DNA of 12,234 bases from Calditrichota bacterium (GTDB taxonomy: Bacteria; Calditrichota; Calditrichia; RBG-13-44-9; J042): contig JAADJD010000009.1 of the NCBI GenBank assembly GCA_013150955.1, positions 1-12,234 on the forward strand, given 5' to 3'. Shown piece by piece: positions 1-5,626 of the stretch. Both the position numbers and the translations under genes were made by a program. The notes under the pieces are model-generated. The model was not told the DNA's origin. It saw nothing but the letters and a program-made list of their open reading frames with translations, and made no database searches. Position 1 is the stretch's first letter. Each line of letters starts with the position of its first letter.

Positions 1-88
1 CCAGATTTATCTGGGTGGACAACTCCTAAAGTAACAATAATTTACAGAACCGTTTCAACGGTTTGGGTTGTCTAATTCGCACAACGGG
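1..88 (+). repeat. MITE-like hairpin element, copy 1 (left part outside window)
   Basis: This stretch matches 3635-3714 almost base for base, except for an 8-base length difference near 35-44. It contains two short perfect hairpins. One is CCAGAT-TT-ATCTGG at the window edge. The other is AACCGTT-TC-AACGGTT at 48-63. It ends in GCACAACGGG (79-88), the same terminus as the complete copy at 3506-3714. The sequence after 88 belongs to the longer dispersed repeat in reverse orientation, so this copy also sits inside that repeat. The left terminus and left target duplication lie outside the window. No coding capacity was seen. Confidence 0.8.
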
Positions 89-297
89 TTAGCGAATATA
101 TCCAGGAAAACATTTTCATCCAGATAGAATCAAGTGTATTTTGTTATTTTTATTGGTGTTAATTCGTGCAATTTGTGGTCTATTACATAATCTGGGATTA
201 GTTATATTCGTTTTAATTCGTGTAATTGTAGGGTATTGCATTATCTGGGTTTATTCGTGTGAATTCGGATCATTCGTAGGGGAATGCATAATCCGGG
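89..297 (-). repeat. Long dispersed repeat, copy A, reverse orientation, with two extra end modules
   Basis: Read on the minus strand, 89-196 follows the left part of the copy at 5387-5551: a CCCAGATTATG-like terminus, a CACGAATTAACAC-like block, then the motif at 100-121 (reverse complement of TCTATCTGGATGAAAATG). Two more degenerate terminal modules follow on the plus strand, ending at 249 (TTATCTGGG) and 297 (ATCCGGG). This gives three end modules in a row, spaced about 50 bp. The open frame at 141-455 is a translation of this repeat and has no coding features. The right part of the parent repeat is interrupted at 88/89 by the MITE-like element. Confidence 0.75.
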
Positions 298-417
298 ATA
301 AACCGTCGCCCCTGCAGATGGAAGGGACAATTCCTCCTCCTTCCAATCCCCTGTTTCCATGGAACTTACCCCTTCTTCAGAAATTTCGACAGGCGTTTTC
401 GTATTTAAAATTCATCT
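298..417. other. Intergenic spacer without recognisable gene
   Basis: This is the spacer between the repeat block and the proposed metK promoter. It has a pyrimidine-rich patch (about 329-345) but no ORF with family features, no clear hairpin with a U-tract and no repeat copy that I could match elsewhere in the window. Confidence 0.5.
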
Positions 418-445
418 TTGAACCCTTTCTGCCGTGCTTTATATT
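418..445 (+). promoter_or_regulatory. Candidate sigma70-type promoter for metK
   Basis: TTGAAC at 418-423 and TATATT at 440-445 are separated by 16 bases, which fits a vegetative promoter. The region is AT-rich and lies about 200 bases upstream of the metK start, leaving room for the structured leader at 493-613. It was found by eye. An alternative reading is a Bacteroidota-type promoter, since TTTG (417-420) and TATATTTTG (440-448) resemble that -33/-7 pair. Confidence 0.35.
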
Positions 446-492
446 TTGCCTTTAAATTTTGGGTATTTTTTTAAAATAATGAACCGAAAATA

Positions 493-613
493 CCATCACC
501 CGAAGGACAAATCGTCCAGGGAAGGTCATTGAAAAAAAGGCGCCTGGCCGCTGCGGATGGGCCAGAGTTTTTCTGCCCGACGGAGGGGGAATATTTCGGG
601 TGAACCGTGATGG
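493..613 (+). ncRNA. Candidate structured 5' leader (possible riboswitch) of metK
   Basis: The RNA upstream of metK can fold into a closed multi-branch structure. CACCCGAA (497-504) pairs perfectly with TTCGGGTG (595-602), and CCAT (493-496) can add pairs with ATGG (610-613). Inside are GGAC/GTCC (505-508 with 514-517) and CTGGCC/GGCCAG (544-549 with 560-565). Competing helices exist: CCATCAC (493-499) with GTGATGG (607-613), and CCCGA (576-580) with TCGGG (596-600). Mutually exclusive pairings in front of a SAM synthetase gene suggest a regulatory leader. I cannot match it to SAM-I, SAM-II or another class I can recall. SAM-Chlorobi-type leaders are known upstream of metK, but I cannot verify that match. 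Confidence 0.35.
544..573 (+). terminator. Terminator-like hairpin inside the metK leader
   Basis: CTGGCC (544-549) pairs with GGCCAG (560-565) around a 10-base loop, followed within two bases by five T residues (568-572). The stem is short (6 bp) but GC-rich. Its position inside the leader, about 70 bases before the metK start, suggests transcription attenuation rather than the end of an upstream gene, because no gene precedes it. It could also be just one arm of the leader fold. Confidence 0.3.
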
Positions 614-641
614 ATTTGAATTGCATTTGGAGGATTGTTGA

Positions 642-1802
642 ATGAAAAAAGATTTCCTGTTTACTTCGGAATCGGTTTCGGCGGGTCACCCCGACAAAAT
701 TGCCGATTCCATCTCGGATGAAATTGTAGACGCCATTTACCGTCTGGATGGCGATGTGCGCCAGAATCGGGCGGCGGTGGAAACGCTGGTTACCACCAAT
801 ACCACCATCCTGGCTGGAGAGGTCTCCATTCCCGACGATCAGGCCATTGATTACGAAGGCATTGCCCGTCGGGTTATCCGCGAAATTGGTTACCGCGACC
901 AATCTTTACTGTTTGATGATCGCTGCGAGGTCATCGTAAAAATCCACAAACAATCTCCGGAAATTGCGGTGGGCGTGGATCACGGGGGCGCCGGTGATCA
1001 GGGCATGATGTTTGGATATGCCACCAACGAAACGCCCCAGTTGATGCCCTTACCCATTTCCCTGGCACACCGGATTATCCGCGCCATTGACCAGGCCCGC
1101 CAGACGGGCACCATCCCCTTCTTACGTCCCGATGGGAAAACGCAGGTCACCATCCGTTACCAGGACTGGAAGCCCGTGGCCATCGAGAAAATCGTGGTCG
1201 CCGTGCCCCATGAACCGGAAGTGGATCGCGCCACGGTTGCCGACACGGTTTTCGAAACCATCATCCGTCCACTCATTCAGGAGGTAAACCTTCCCTTTCA
1301 GCGGAGTGAATCCACCTACATTGTGAATGGCACCGGCATCTGGACGATTGGCGGCCCCCACTCGGACACCGGGCTGACGGGTCGCAAGATCATTGTGGAT
1401 ACGTACGGGGGCATGGGACGCCATGGCGGAGGGGCGTTTTCCGGGAAAGATCCCACAAAGGTGGATCGTTCGGCTTCTTATGCCGCCCGTTATGTGGCGA
1501 AAAATCTGGTGGCGGCAGGCGTGGCCGATCGCCTGGAGGTGCAGGTGGCCTACGTCATTGGCCATGCCGATCCGGTGTCCATTATGGTCGAAACATTCGG
1601 CACCGGGAAAATCCCCGAATCCCGGATCGTGGAAATCATCCAGAAGGTTTTCGATTTGCGTCCGGGCGGCATCATCGAAACACTCGATTTACTGAAACCG
1701 CGCTACCGGGCCACAGCGGCTTACGGCCACTTCGGCCGCGACGAAGCTTCGTTTACCTGGGAACGCCTGGATCGGGTGGAAGCGATTCGGGAATTGTTGT
1801 AG
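642..1802 (+). CDS. metK: S-adenosylmethionine synthetase (methionine adenosyltransferase)
   Basis: This cytosolic enzyme makes S-adenosylmethionine from ATP and L-methionine, releasing phosphate and diphosphate. The 386-residue length is normal for bacterial MetK. Visible signatures are GHPDK at residues 15-19 (catalytic His16), GAGDQG at 116-121, GGPHSDTGLTGRK at 237-249, DTYGG at 253-257 and the glycine-rich GGGAFSGKDPTKVDRS at 262-277. Variants from the common form are Ser in DSISDE where DQISDA is usual, and SDTG where GDAG or GDTG is usual; both lie in otherwise intact motifs. The start is supported by GGAGG at 629-633, 8 bases upstream. The gene stands alone, with no methionine-cycle genes beside it. 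Its leader may be regulated (493-613). No convincing terminator follows; repeats begin about 45 bases after the stop. Confidence 0.98.
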   Translation: MKKDFLFTSESVSAGHPDKIADSISDEIVDAIYRLDGDVRQNRAAVETLVTTNTTILAGEVSIPDDQAIDYEGIARRVIREIGYRDQSLLFDDRCEVIVKIHKQSPEIAVGVDHGGAGDQGMMFGYATNETPQLMPLPISLAHRIIRAIDQARQTGTIPFLRPDGKTQVTIRYQDWKPVAIEKIVVAVPHEPEVDRATVADTVFETIIRPLIQEVNLPFQRSESTYIVNGTGIWTIGGPHSDTGLTGRKIIVDTYGGMGRHGGGAFSGKDPTKVDRSASYAARYVAKNLVAAGVADRLEVQVAYVIGHADPVSIMVETFGTGKIPESRIVEIIQKVFDLRPGGIIETLDLLKPRYRATAAYGHFGRDEASFTWERLDRVEAIRELL

Positions 1803-1848
1803 CCAATGTTTCACGCAGGATCACCGGTAGCATTCCGGCAACTCTAAA

Positions 1849-2213
1849 CTCAGATTATGCATTCGACCACGAATGACGCGAATGAACCCATAAAATCCAT
1901 TGGATTGTATCTGGATGAAAATTTGTTCCGGGGTGTATGCGCCATGTTTTAACCCAGATTATGCATTAGAACCGCGAATTTCACGAATTAATGCCAATAA
2001 AAATAATAAAATGCATTGGATTCTATCTGAATGAAAATGTTTTCTCGCTATTTTGTTGATATGATTCGAATTCATTCGCGTGATTCGTGGTTTAACGCAT
2101 TATTTGGGTTTAAGGATACTTTCTGGATTCATTCGTGGATTCACGGTTTGATGCATCTTCCGGGATTAGCGGTATTCACTCGCGTGCATTCGGGGGTGAA
2201 TGCGTAAATCAGG
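1849..2213 (+). repeat. Long dispersed repeat cluster, copy B
   Basis: Two copies lie head to tail. A partial one starts at about 1849 and stops near 1950. A full one spans 1953-2108 (156 bp), starting CCCAGATTATGCATT and ending CGCATTATTTGGG. Its ends are imperfect inverted repeats of roughly 35 bp. Two further terminal modules end at 2164 (TTCCGGG) and about 2213, mirroring the extra modules of copy A. The interior motif AAAATGCATTGGATT (2008-2022) recurs in the copy at 5387-5551. No ORF with coding character was seen. The spacer between metK and the response regulator-type gene is almost entirely made of this repeat. Confidence 0.8.
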
Positions 2214-2232
2214 ATTAAGAGTTCATGACTTC

Positions 2233-2253
2233 TGTCGATTAACTGTATCGACA
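2233..2253. promoter_or_regulatory. Perfect inverted repeat just upstream of the response regulator-type gene
   Basis: TGTCGAT (2233-2239) and ATCGACA (2247-2253) form a perfect 7-bp inverted repeat with a 7-base spacer, ending 10 bases before the weak GAAGG ribosome-binding site. It could be an operator for a dimeric regulator or an mRNA hairpin affecting translation. It is not part of the dispersed repeat as seen in the other copies. The function is inferred from position only. Confidence 0.4.
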
Positions 2254-2272
2254 TCAAAAATGTGAAGGCACC

Positions 2273-3382
2273 ATGACCGGCCCTCAAAAACGCGTTTTAC
2301 TGGTAGATGATGAAGAAGATTTGACCTGGACGCTATCGAAAAAACTTTCCAAAGATAGTGACAAATTTGAGCTCATCACGGTCAATTCCGGGCGCGAAGC
2401 GATTGAAGTATTAAACCAGGTACCGGTAGATCTGGTGATAACCGATGTCCGCATGCCGGAGGTATCGGGACTGGATTTGCTGGTCAAGATTAAAGAAACC
2501 TACCCGCAAACCAAAGTGATCATCATGACGGCTTACGGTTCCTCCGATGTCCATAAGGAAGCCACCGAACGCGGGTGTTTCCACTACATCGAAAAGCCGT
2601 TTGAGATCAACGAAATTCGCCAGATCATCCTGGATGCATTAAAGGAAGAAAAAGGATTCCGGGGCAGCGTTGCCGATTTTCAGCTGAGCGACATCATTCA
2701 ATTAAATTGTCTGGGACGCCTGACCACTGCCCTGCTGGTAAAACGCCAGAATGAAACGGGCACCATTTACTTTCAGGAAGGCAACATCGTTCATGCGGAG
2801 ACCGACCATCTGGAGGGAGAGGATGCCTTCTATTACATCATGAGCTGGGATGGCGGGGAATTTTCGGTACTGCGGAACAAATTCCCTCCGCGGGAAACGA
2901 TCCATAAAAGCTGGCAGAATTTGCTGTTAGAAAGCATGCGCCTGAAGGATGAACAATCGCACCTGGTCAAAGAAGAACAAGAACGCGAAAAACGGAAGCG
3001 CAACCGGCGGCTGCAACAACTGCTGGACAAGGTTTTCAAATCCGACGGTGTGGAACACATCCTGATCCATACCCATGCGGGGTTTCCCATCTTTTATCTG
3101 GGCCGTTTCAGCGGGGATGTGGACAAAATTTCGGAGCTGGGGGATAAGCTGGGAGAGGTCGTTGCCGGTGTGGAACAATCGGCGGGAAAAATTTTTGGCA
3201 AGGATTTGTTATTCTGGGAAGGCATCTTTAAAAAATACATTTACCTGTTCATCGCCCTGCCGGACGAAGACGCCTACCTTTCCATCATCGGGACGCCCCG
3301 AATGAACACCGGATTTGTGCGCCTGGAAATTAAAAAGCAATTACGGGAAATCACCCGGCTCATTGCCAGTCATCCCCATTAA
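2273..3382 (+). CDS. Response regulator-like protein: REC, DUF4388 (PATAN) and Roadblock/LC7-like domain
   Basis: A 369-residue cytosolic signalling protein. Residues 6-122 form a receiver domain with the acidic pair Asp12/Asp13, phospho-acceptor Asp58 (ITDVRMPE), Thr86 and Lys108, so phosphorylation by a histidine kinase should be possible. Residues about 129-228 look like DUF4388/PATAN (GSVADFQLSDIIQL, then TGTIYFQEGNIVHAE). Residues 222-247 are highly charged and probably helical. Residues about 246-364 resemble the Roadblock/LC7 fold, the family of MglB-like partners of small GTPases (VEHILIHTHAGFPI, then a LEIKKQ helix at the end). There is no DNA-binding domain, so output is probably protein-protein interaction. 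No kinase or GTPase lies in the window. The start has a weak GAAGG at 2264-2268, 4 bases upstream. The REC call is firm, DUF4388 is likely, and the C-terminal call is an inference from sequence pattern. Confidence 0.9.
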   Translation: MTGPQKRVLLVDDEEDLTWTLSKKLSKDSDKFELITVNSGREAIEVLNQVPVDLVITDVRMPEVSGLDLLVKIKETYPQTKVIIMTAYGSSDVHKEATERGCFHYIEKPFEINEIRQIILDALKEEKGFRGSVADFQLSDIIQLNCLGRLTTALLVKRQNETGTIYFQEGNIVHAETDHLEGEDAFYYIMSWDGGEFSVLRNKFPPRETIHKSWQNLLLESMRLKDEQSHLVKEEQEREKRKRNRRLQQLLDKVFKSDGVEHILIHTHAGFPIFYLGRFSGDVDKISELGDKLGEVVAGVEQSAGKIFGKDLLFWEGIFKKYIYLFIALPDEDAYLSIIGTPRMNTGFVRLEIKKQLREITRLIASHPH

Positions 3383-3410
3383 TCCCGGAACCCCCTACCA
3401 ATAACGCTCT

Positions 3411-3814
3411 AAATCAGATTTTGCTTTTACCTGTGAATTACACGAATTGACATAAATAATAAGCATTAAACCACGAATTACAAGAATTAACACTAATAAA
3501 ATTAACCCGTTGTGCTAATTCAGGATAAAGCAGATATTTTGAAAAACCGTTAAAACGGTTAAGAATCAATCGGTTACCTCATCTATTCTCCTGGCTGAAG
3601 CCAGGAGTGAATCGAAATTATCATTCATTAACACCCAGATTTATCTGGGTGGACAACTCCTAAAGTAATACAGAACCGTTTCAACGGTTTGGGTTGTCTA
3701 ATTCGCACAACGGGTAAAATTAACAAAATAAAAATGTGTTTCGAGGTTTATTATCGATTTTCTTGACATTTCTGGTTTCATTCGCGGGATTCGCGGTTTA
3801 ATGGATTATTTGGG
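3411..3814 (+). repeat. Long dispersed repeat, copy C, interrupted by the 209-bp element
   Basis: The left part (3411-3505) holds two successive degenerate left ends (ATCAGATTTTGC and CATTAAACCACGAATTACAAG). The right part (3724-3814) continues with AAAATGTG, then TTTCATTCGCGGGATTCGCG (3778-3797), and ends ATTATTTGGG. Removing the insertion and one target copy leaves about 186 bp, comparable to the 156- and 165-bp copies plus the extra end module. The whole interval fills most of the gap between the REC gene and the DUF1015 gene. Confidence 0.75.
3506..3714 (+). mobile_element. Complete MITE-like element with four hairpins and 9-bp target duplication
   Basis: The termini CCCGTTGTGC (3506-3515) and GCACAACGGG (3705-3714) are perfect inverted repeats. 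They are flanked by the direct repeat TAAAATTAA at 3497-3505 and 3715-3723, which is a target-site duplication. The element contains four perfect hairpins: AACCGTT/AACGGTT at 3545-3560; CTCCTGGC/GCCAGGAG at 3588-3607; CACCCAGAT/ATCTGGGTG at 3632-3651; and AACCGTT/AACGGTT at 3674-3689. Their centres are spaced about 45, 44 and 40 bases. There is no coding capacity, so movement must depend on a transposase supplied elsewhere. The right 80 bases match 1-88. The target-duplication boundary is ambiguous by one base (C at 3506 and 3724). The mobilising family is unknown to me. Confidence 0.75.
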
Positions 3815-3857
3815 AAAATTACCTCCGCGTCAGGAGGGAGTCGCTGGTTAAAAGAAA

Positions 3858-3882
3858 GGCCCTTCAACAAAGGGCCATTTTT
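3858..3882. terminator. Intrinsic terminator, probably bidirectional
   Basis: GGCCCTT (3858-3864) pairs with AAGGGCC (3870-3876) around a 5-base loop. On the plus strand it is followed by TTTTT (3878-3882). On the minus strand it is followed by a T-rich stretch (complement of 3851-3857). It lies about 80 bases past the stop of the minus-strand DUF1015 gene, and it could also stop transcripts coming from the REC gene through repeat copy C. Confidence 0.75.
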
Positions 3883-3906
3883 CAGGGATTTTTATTCGGA
3901 TAACAT

Positions 3907-3939
3907 GCCTTTAAAAAGGCTTACCCGGCTCCACGGGTA
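3907..3939. repeat. Two adjacent short hairpins after the DUF1015 gene
   Basis: GCCTTT (3907-3912) pairs with AAAGGC (3915-3920) around AA, and TACCCG (3922-3927) pairs with CGGGTA (3934-3939) around six bases. Both are perfect and nearly abut. They have no long T-run and sit 19 bases beyond the minus-strand stop. They may stabilise the 3' end of the transcript or be remnants of a hairpin-type repeat like the one at 3506-3714, but their stem sequences differ from it. Confidence 0.4.
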
Positions 3940-3957
3940 GAGAAGGACTTTCCCGGA

Positions 3958-5205
3958 TTAATCCAGCAGGTGCACCACCAGGCCGCTCTTTAGCTTGGGT
4001 TCGAACCAGGTCGATTTGGGCGGCATCACCTTGCCCGCATCGGCAATGGCCATTAGATCCTCAATCGAAGTTGGGTACAGGGCAAAGGCCAAGGCCCATT
4101 CCCCACTATCCACCCGTCTCTCCAGTTCCTCCAGTCCGCGGATTCCCCCTACAAAGTCAATTCGCTTATCTTTACGTGGATCCTGAATGCCCAGCACCGG
4201 CCCCAGTAAGTTCTCCTGTAAAATGCTCACGTCCAGTCGTTTGACCGGATCATTTTCATCGAACGTTCCGGGGCGCGCGGTCAGCTTATACCAGCGGCCC
4301 TGTAAGTACATGCCAAAGGTATGGGGTTGCCGGGGTTTGTAGCGCTGACCTTCGGGTAATGCCTCCACATCAAACTTTTCCTGAATCCGCCTTAAAAAGG
4401 TCTCGCGATCCATCCCGTTCAAGTCCTTCACCACCCGATTGTAATCCAGGATCTGCATTTGATTGTGAGGAAAGATGACCACCAGGAAGTAATTGTATTC
4501 TTCTTCTCCCGTATGGTGAGGATTTTCCGCCTGCCGCTTCTGTTTTACCCGCATGGCCGCTGCCGAACGATGATGCCCATCGGCCACATAGAGCGCATCC
4601 ACTTTCTGAAACGCTGCCTGGATTTGCTGAATCCATTTGGGGTCGGAAACCACCCAGAAGGTATGCCGCACCCCATCCTCACTGGTAAAATCATATTCGG
4701 GTGGATGCTGGATCACTTCCGAAATGAGCCGATCGATTTCTTCATCGGCCCGATAGGTTAAAAACACCGGCCCCACCTGCGCATTCAGATGATCAATGTG
4801 CCGCACCCGATCATCCTCTTTTTCCGGCCGGGTATGTTCATGCTTTTTGATGATGTCTTTTTCATACTCCTCCACCGATGCACAGGCCACCAGCCCAATT
4901 TGTTCGTGGGATCCCATAACCTGTTTGTATACGTAAAAACGGGGCTCTTCATCCTGAAACATCACGCCCTGCTGTATCAGCCGTTTTAAATTTTCGGCAC
5001 CTTTTTGATACACACGGGGATCGTACAGGTCAATACCGGGTTCCAGATCGATTTCTGGTTTATTGACGTGCAAAAAGCTGTAGGGATTGTCCCTGGCCAT
5101 TTCCCGCGCCTCTTCGCTGCTGAGCACATCGTAAGGGGGGGCAGCCACCTTCGCCGCCAGATCTTTCCGCGGTCGCAATCCACGAAATGGTCGAACCGTA
5201 ACCAT
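3958..5205 (-). CDS. DUF1015 family protein (COG4198)
   Basis: A 415-residue soluble protein of the DUF1015 family, full length from the characteristic N-terminus (VRPFRGLRP at residues 4-12, then KVAAPPYDVLS at 19-29) to the end. Conserved landmarks are NPYSFLHVNKPE (40-51), KHEHTRPEKEDDR (121-133) and ADGHHRSAAA (208-217). The DGHHR motif is reminiscent of the ParB/sulfiredoxin-like fold of serine kinases such as SerK, and DUF1015 genes often lie beside serine-biosynthesis genes in Clostridia. No serine genes are visible here, so the function stays open. No signal peptide or membrane segment was seen. The start is supported by AGGAGG (minus strand, 5216-5211), 5 bases upstream. It is transcribed alone, with a terminator at 3858-3882. 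Family call firm; biochemical role uncertain. Confidence 0.93.
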   Translation of the reverse strand: MVTVRPFRGLRPRKDLAAKVAAPPYDVLSSEEAREMARDNPYSFLHVNKPEIDLEPGIDLYDPRVYQKGAENLKRLIQQGVMFQDEEPRFYVYKQVMGSHEQIGLVACASVEEYEKDIIKKHEHTRPEKEDDRVRHIDHLNAQVGPVFLTYRADEEIDRLISEVIQHPPEYDFTSEDGVRHTFWVVSDPKWIQQIQAAFQKVDALYVADGHHRSAAAMRVKQKRQAENPHHTGEEEYNYFLVVIFPHNQMQILDYNRVVKDLNGMDRETFLRRIQEKFDVEALPEGQRYKPRQPHTFGMYLQGRWYKLTARPGTFDENDPVKRLDVSILQENLLGPVLGIQDPRKDKRIDFVGGIRGLEELERRVDSGEWALAFALYPTSIEDLMAIADAGKVMPPKSTWFEPKLKSGLVVHLLD

Positions 5206-5386
5206 ATTCTCCTCCTGTGTTTATTTGAAAATCAACGAAAATATAGGCCAAATCCCCGGCCGTTTCCAGAAGCAAAATATCTTTTCCGGAATGGTCTTTT
5301 AACGATGGGCGTGACTCTCGATGGCCGTCGCTGTCGGATCCGGGATAAAACATTGCATCGACAGGGGCAAGCGACCTTCTTATTAA
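5206..5386. other. Upstream region of the DUF1015 gene
   Basis: This spacer separates the start of the DUF1015 gene from repeat copy D. On the minus strand a TATATTTT stretch (complement of about 5237-5244), some 30 bases before the start codon, could serve as a -10 region, but I find no good -35 at the right distance. No ORF, strong hairpin or repeat match was found here. Confidence 0.4.
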
Positions 5387-5551
5387 CCCCGATTATGCAA
5401 TAGCCTACGAATTACACGAATCAACACAAATAAAACCAATAAAATGCATTGGATTGTATCTGGATGAAAATGTGTTCCCTGGTTTATTCGCAATTTTGTG
5501 GATATGGTTTGGTTTCATTCGTGGGATTCGCGGTTTCCTACATTATTTGGG
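5387..5551 (+). repeat. Long dispersed repeat, copy D (best intact copy, 165 bp)
   Basis: The copy runs from CCCCGATTATGC to CATTATTTGGG. The reverse complement of its right end closely follows its left end over about 35 bases (CCC-GATTATGCA-type terminus, then CACGAAT), so the element is an imperfect palindrome with terminal inverted repeats. The interior carries TGCATTGGATTGTATC (5445-5460) and TGGATGAAAATG (5461-5472), which recur in copies A, B and E. It lies just beyond the terminator of the foldase gene, three bases from its T-tract. No coding capacity was seen. Confidence 0.8.
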
Positions 5552-5553
5552 AT

Positions 5554-5586
5554 AAAAAAGCGCCGACAGACCATTCCCATCGGCGC
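5554..5586 (-). terminator. Intrinsic terminator of the foldase gene
   Basis: Read on the minus strand, GCGCCGA (complement of 5580-5586) pairs with TCGGCGC (complement of 5560-5566) around a 13-base loop, followed directly by six T residues (complement of 5554-5559). It lies about 40 bases past the stop of the minus-strand gene ending at 5627. Confidence 0.85.
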
Positions 5587-5626
5587 CCAACAAAACGAAA
5601 CGGTTCTTAACAGATTTCGGGCAGTT

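Noticed and set aside
141-455. ORF of 104 aa with hydrophobic stretches
   Set aside because: Its first half is a translation of the dispersed repeat (ATTCGTG-type modules) and the rest is spacer. There is no ribosome-binding site or family signature, and the proposed metK promoter overlaps its end.
493-613. SAM-I (S-box) or cobalamin riboswitch upstream of metK
   Set aside because: A GGAGGG-like patch is present (582-589), but the conserved core blocks of the S-box and B12 box are not found in order, so only a generic structured leader is claimed.
3505-3715. Possible CRISPR array or tRNA cluster because of regularly spaced hairpins
   Set aside because: The units differ in sequence and are not direct repeats. 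There are no uniform spacers, no tRNA-like cloverleaf and no cas gene nearby; terminal inverted repeats and a target duplication explain it better.
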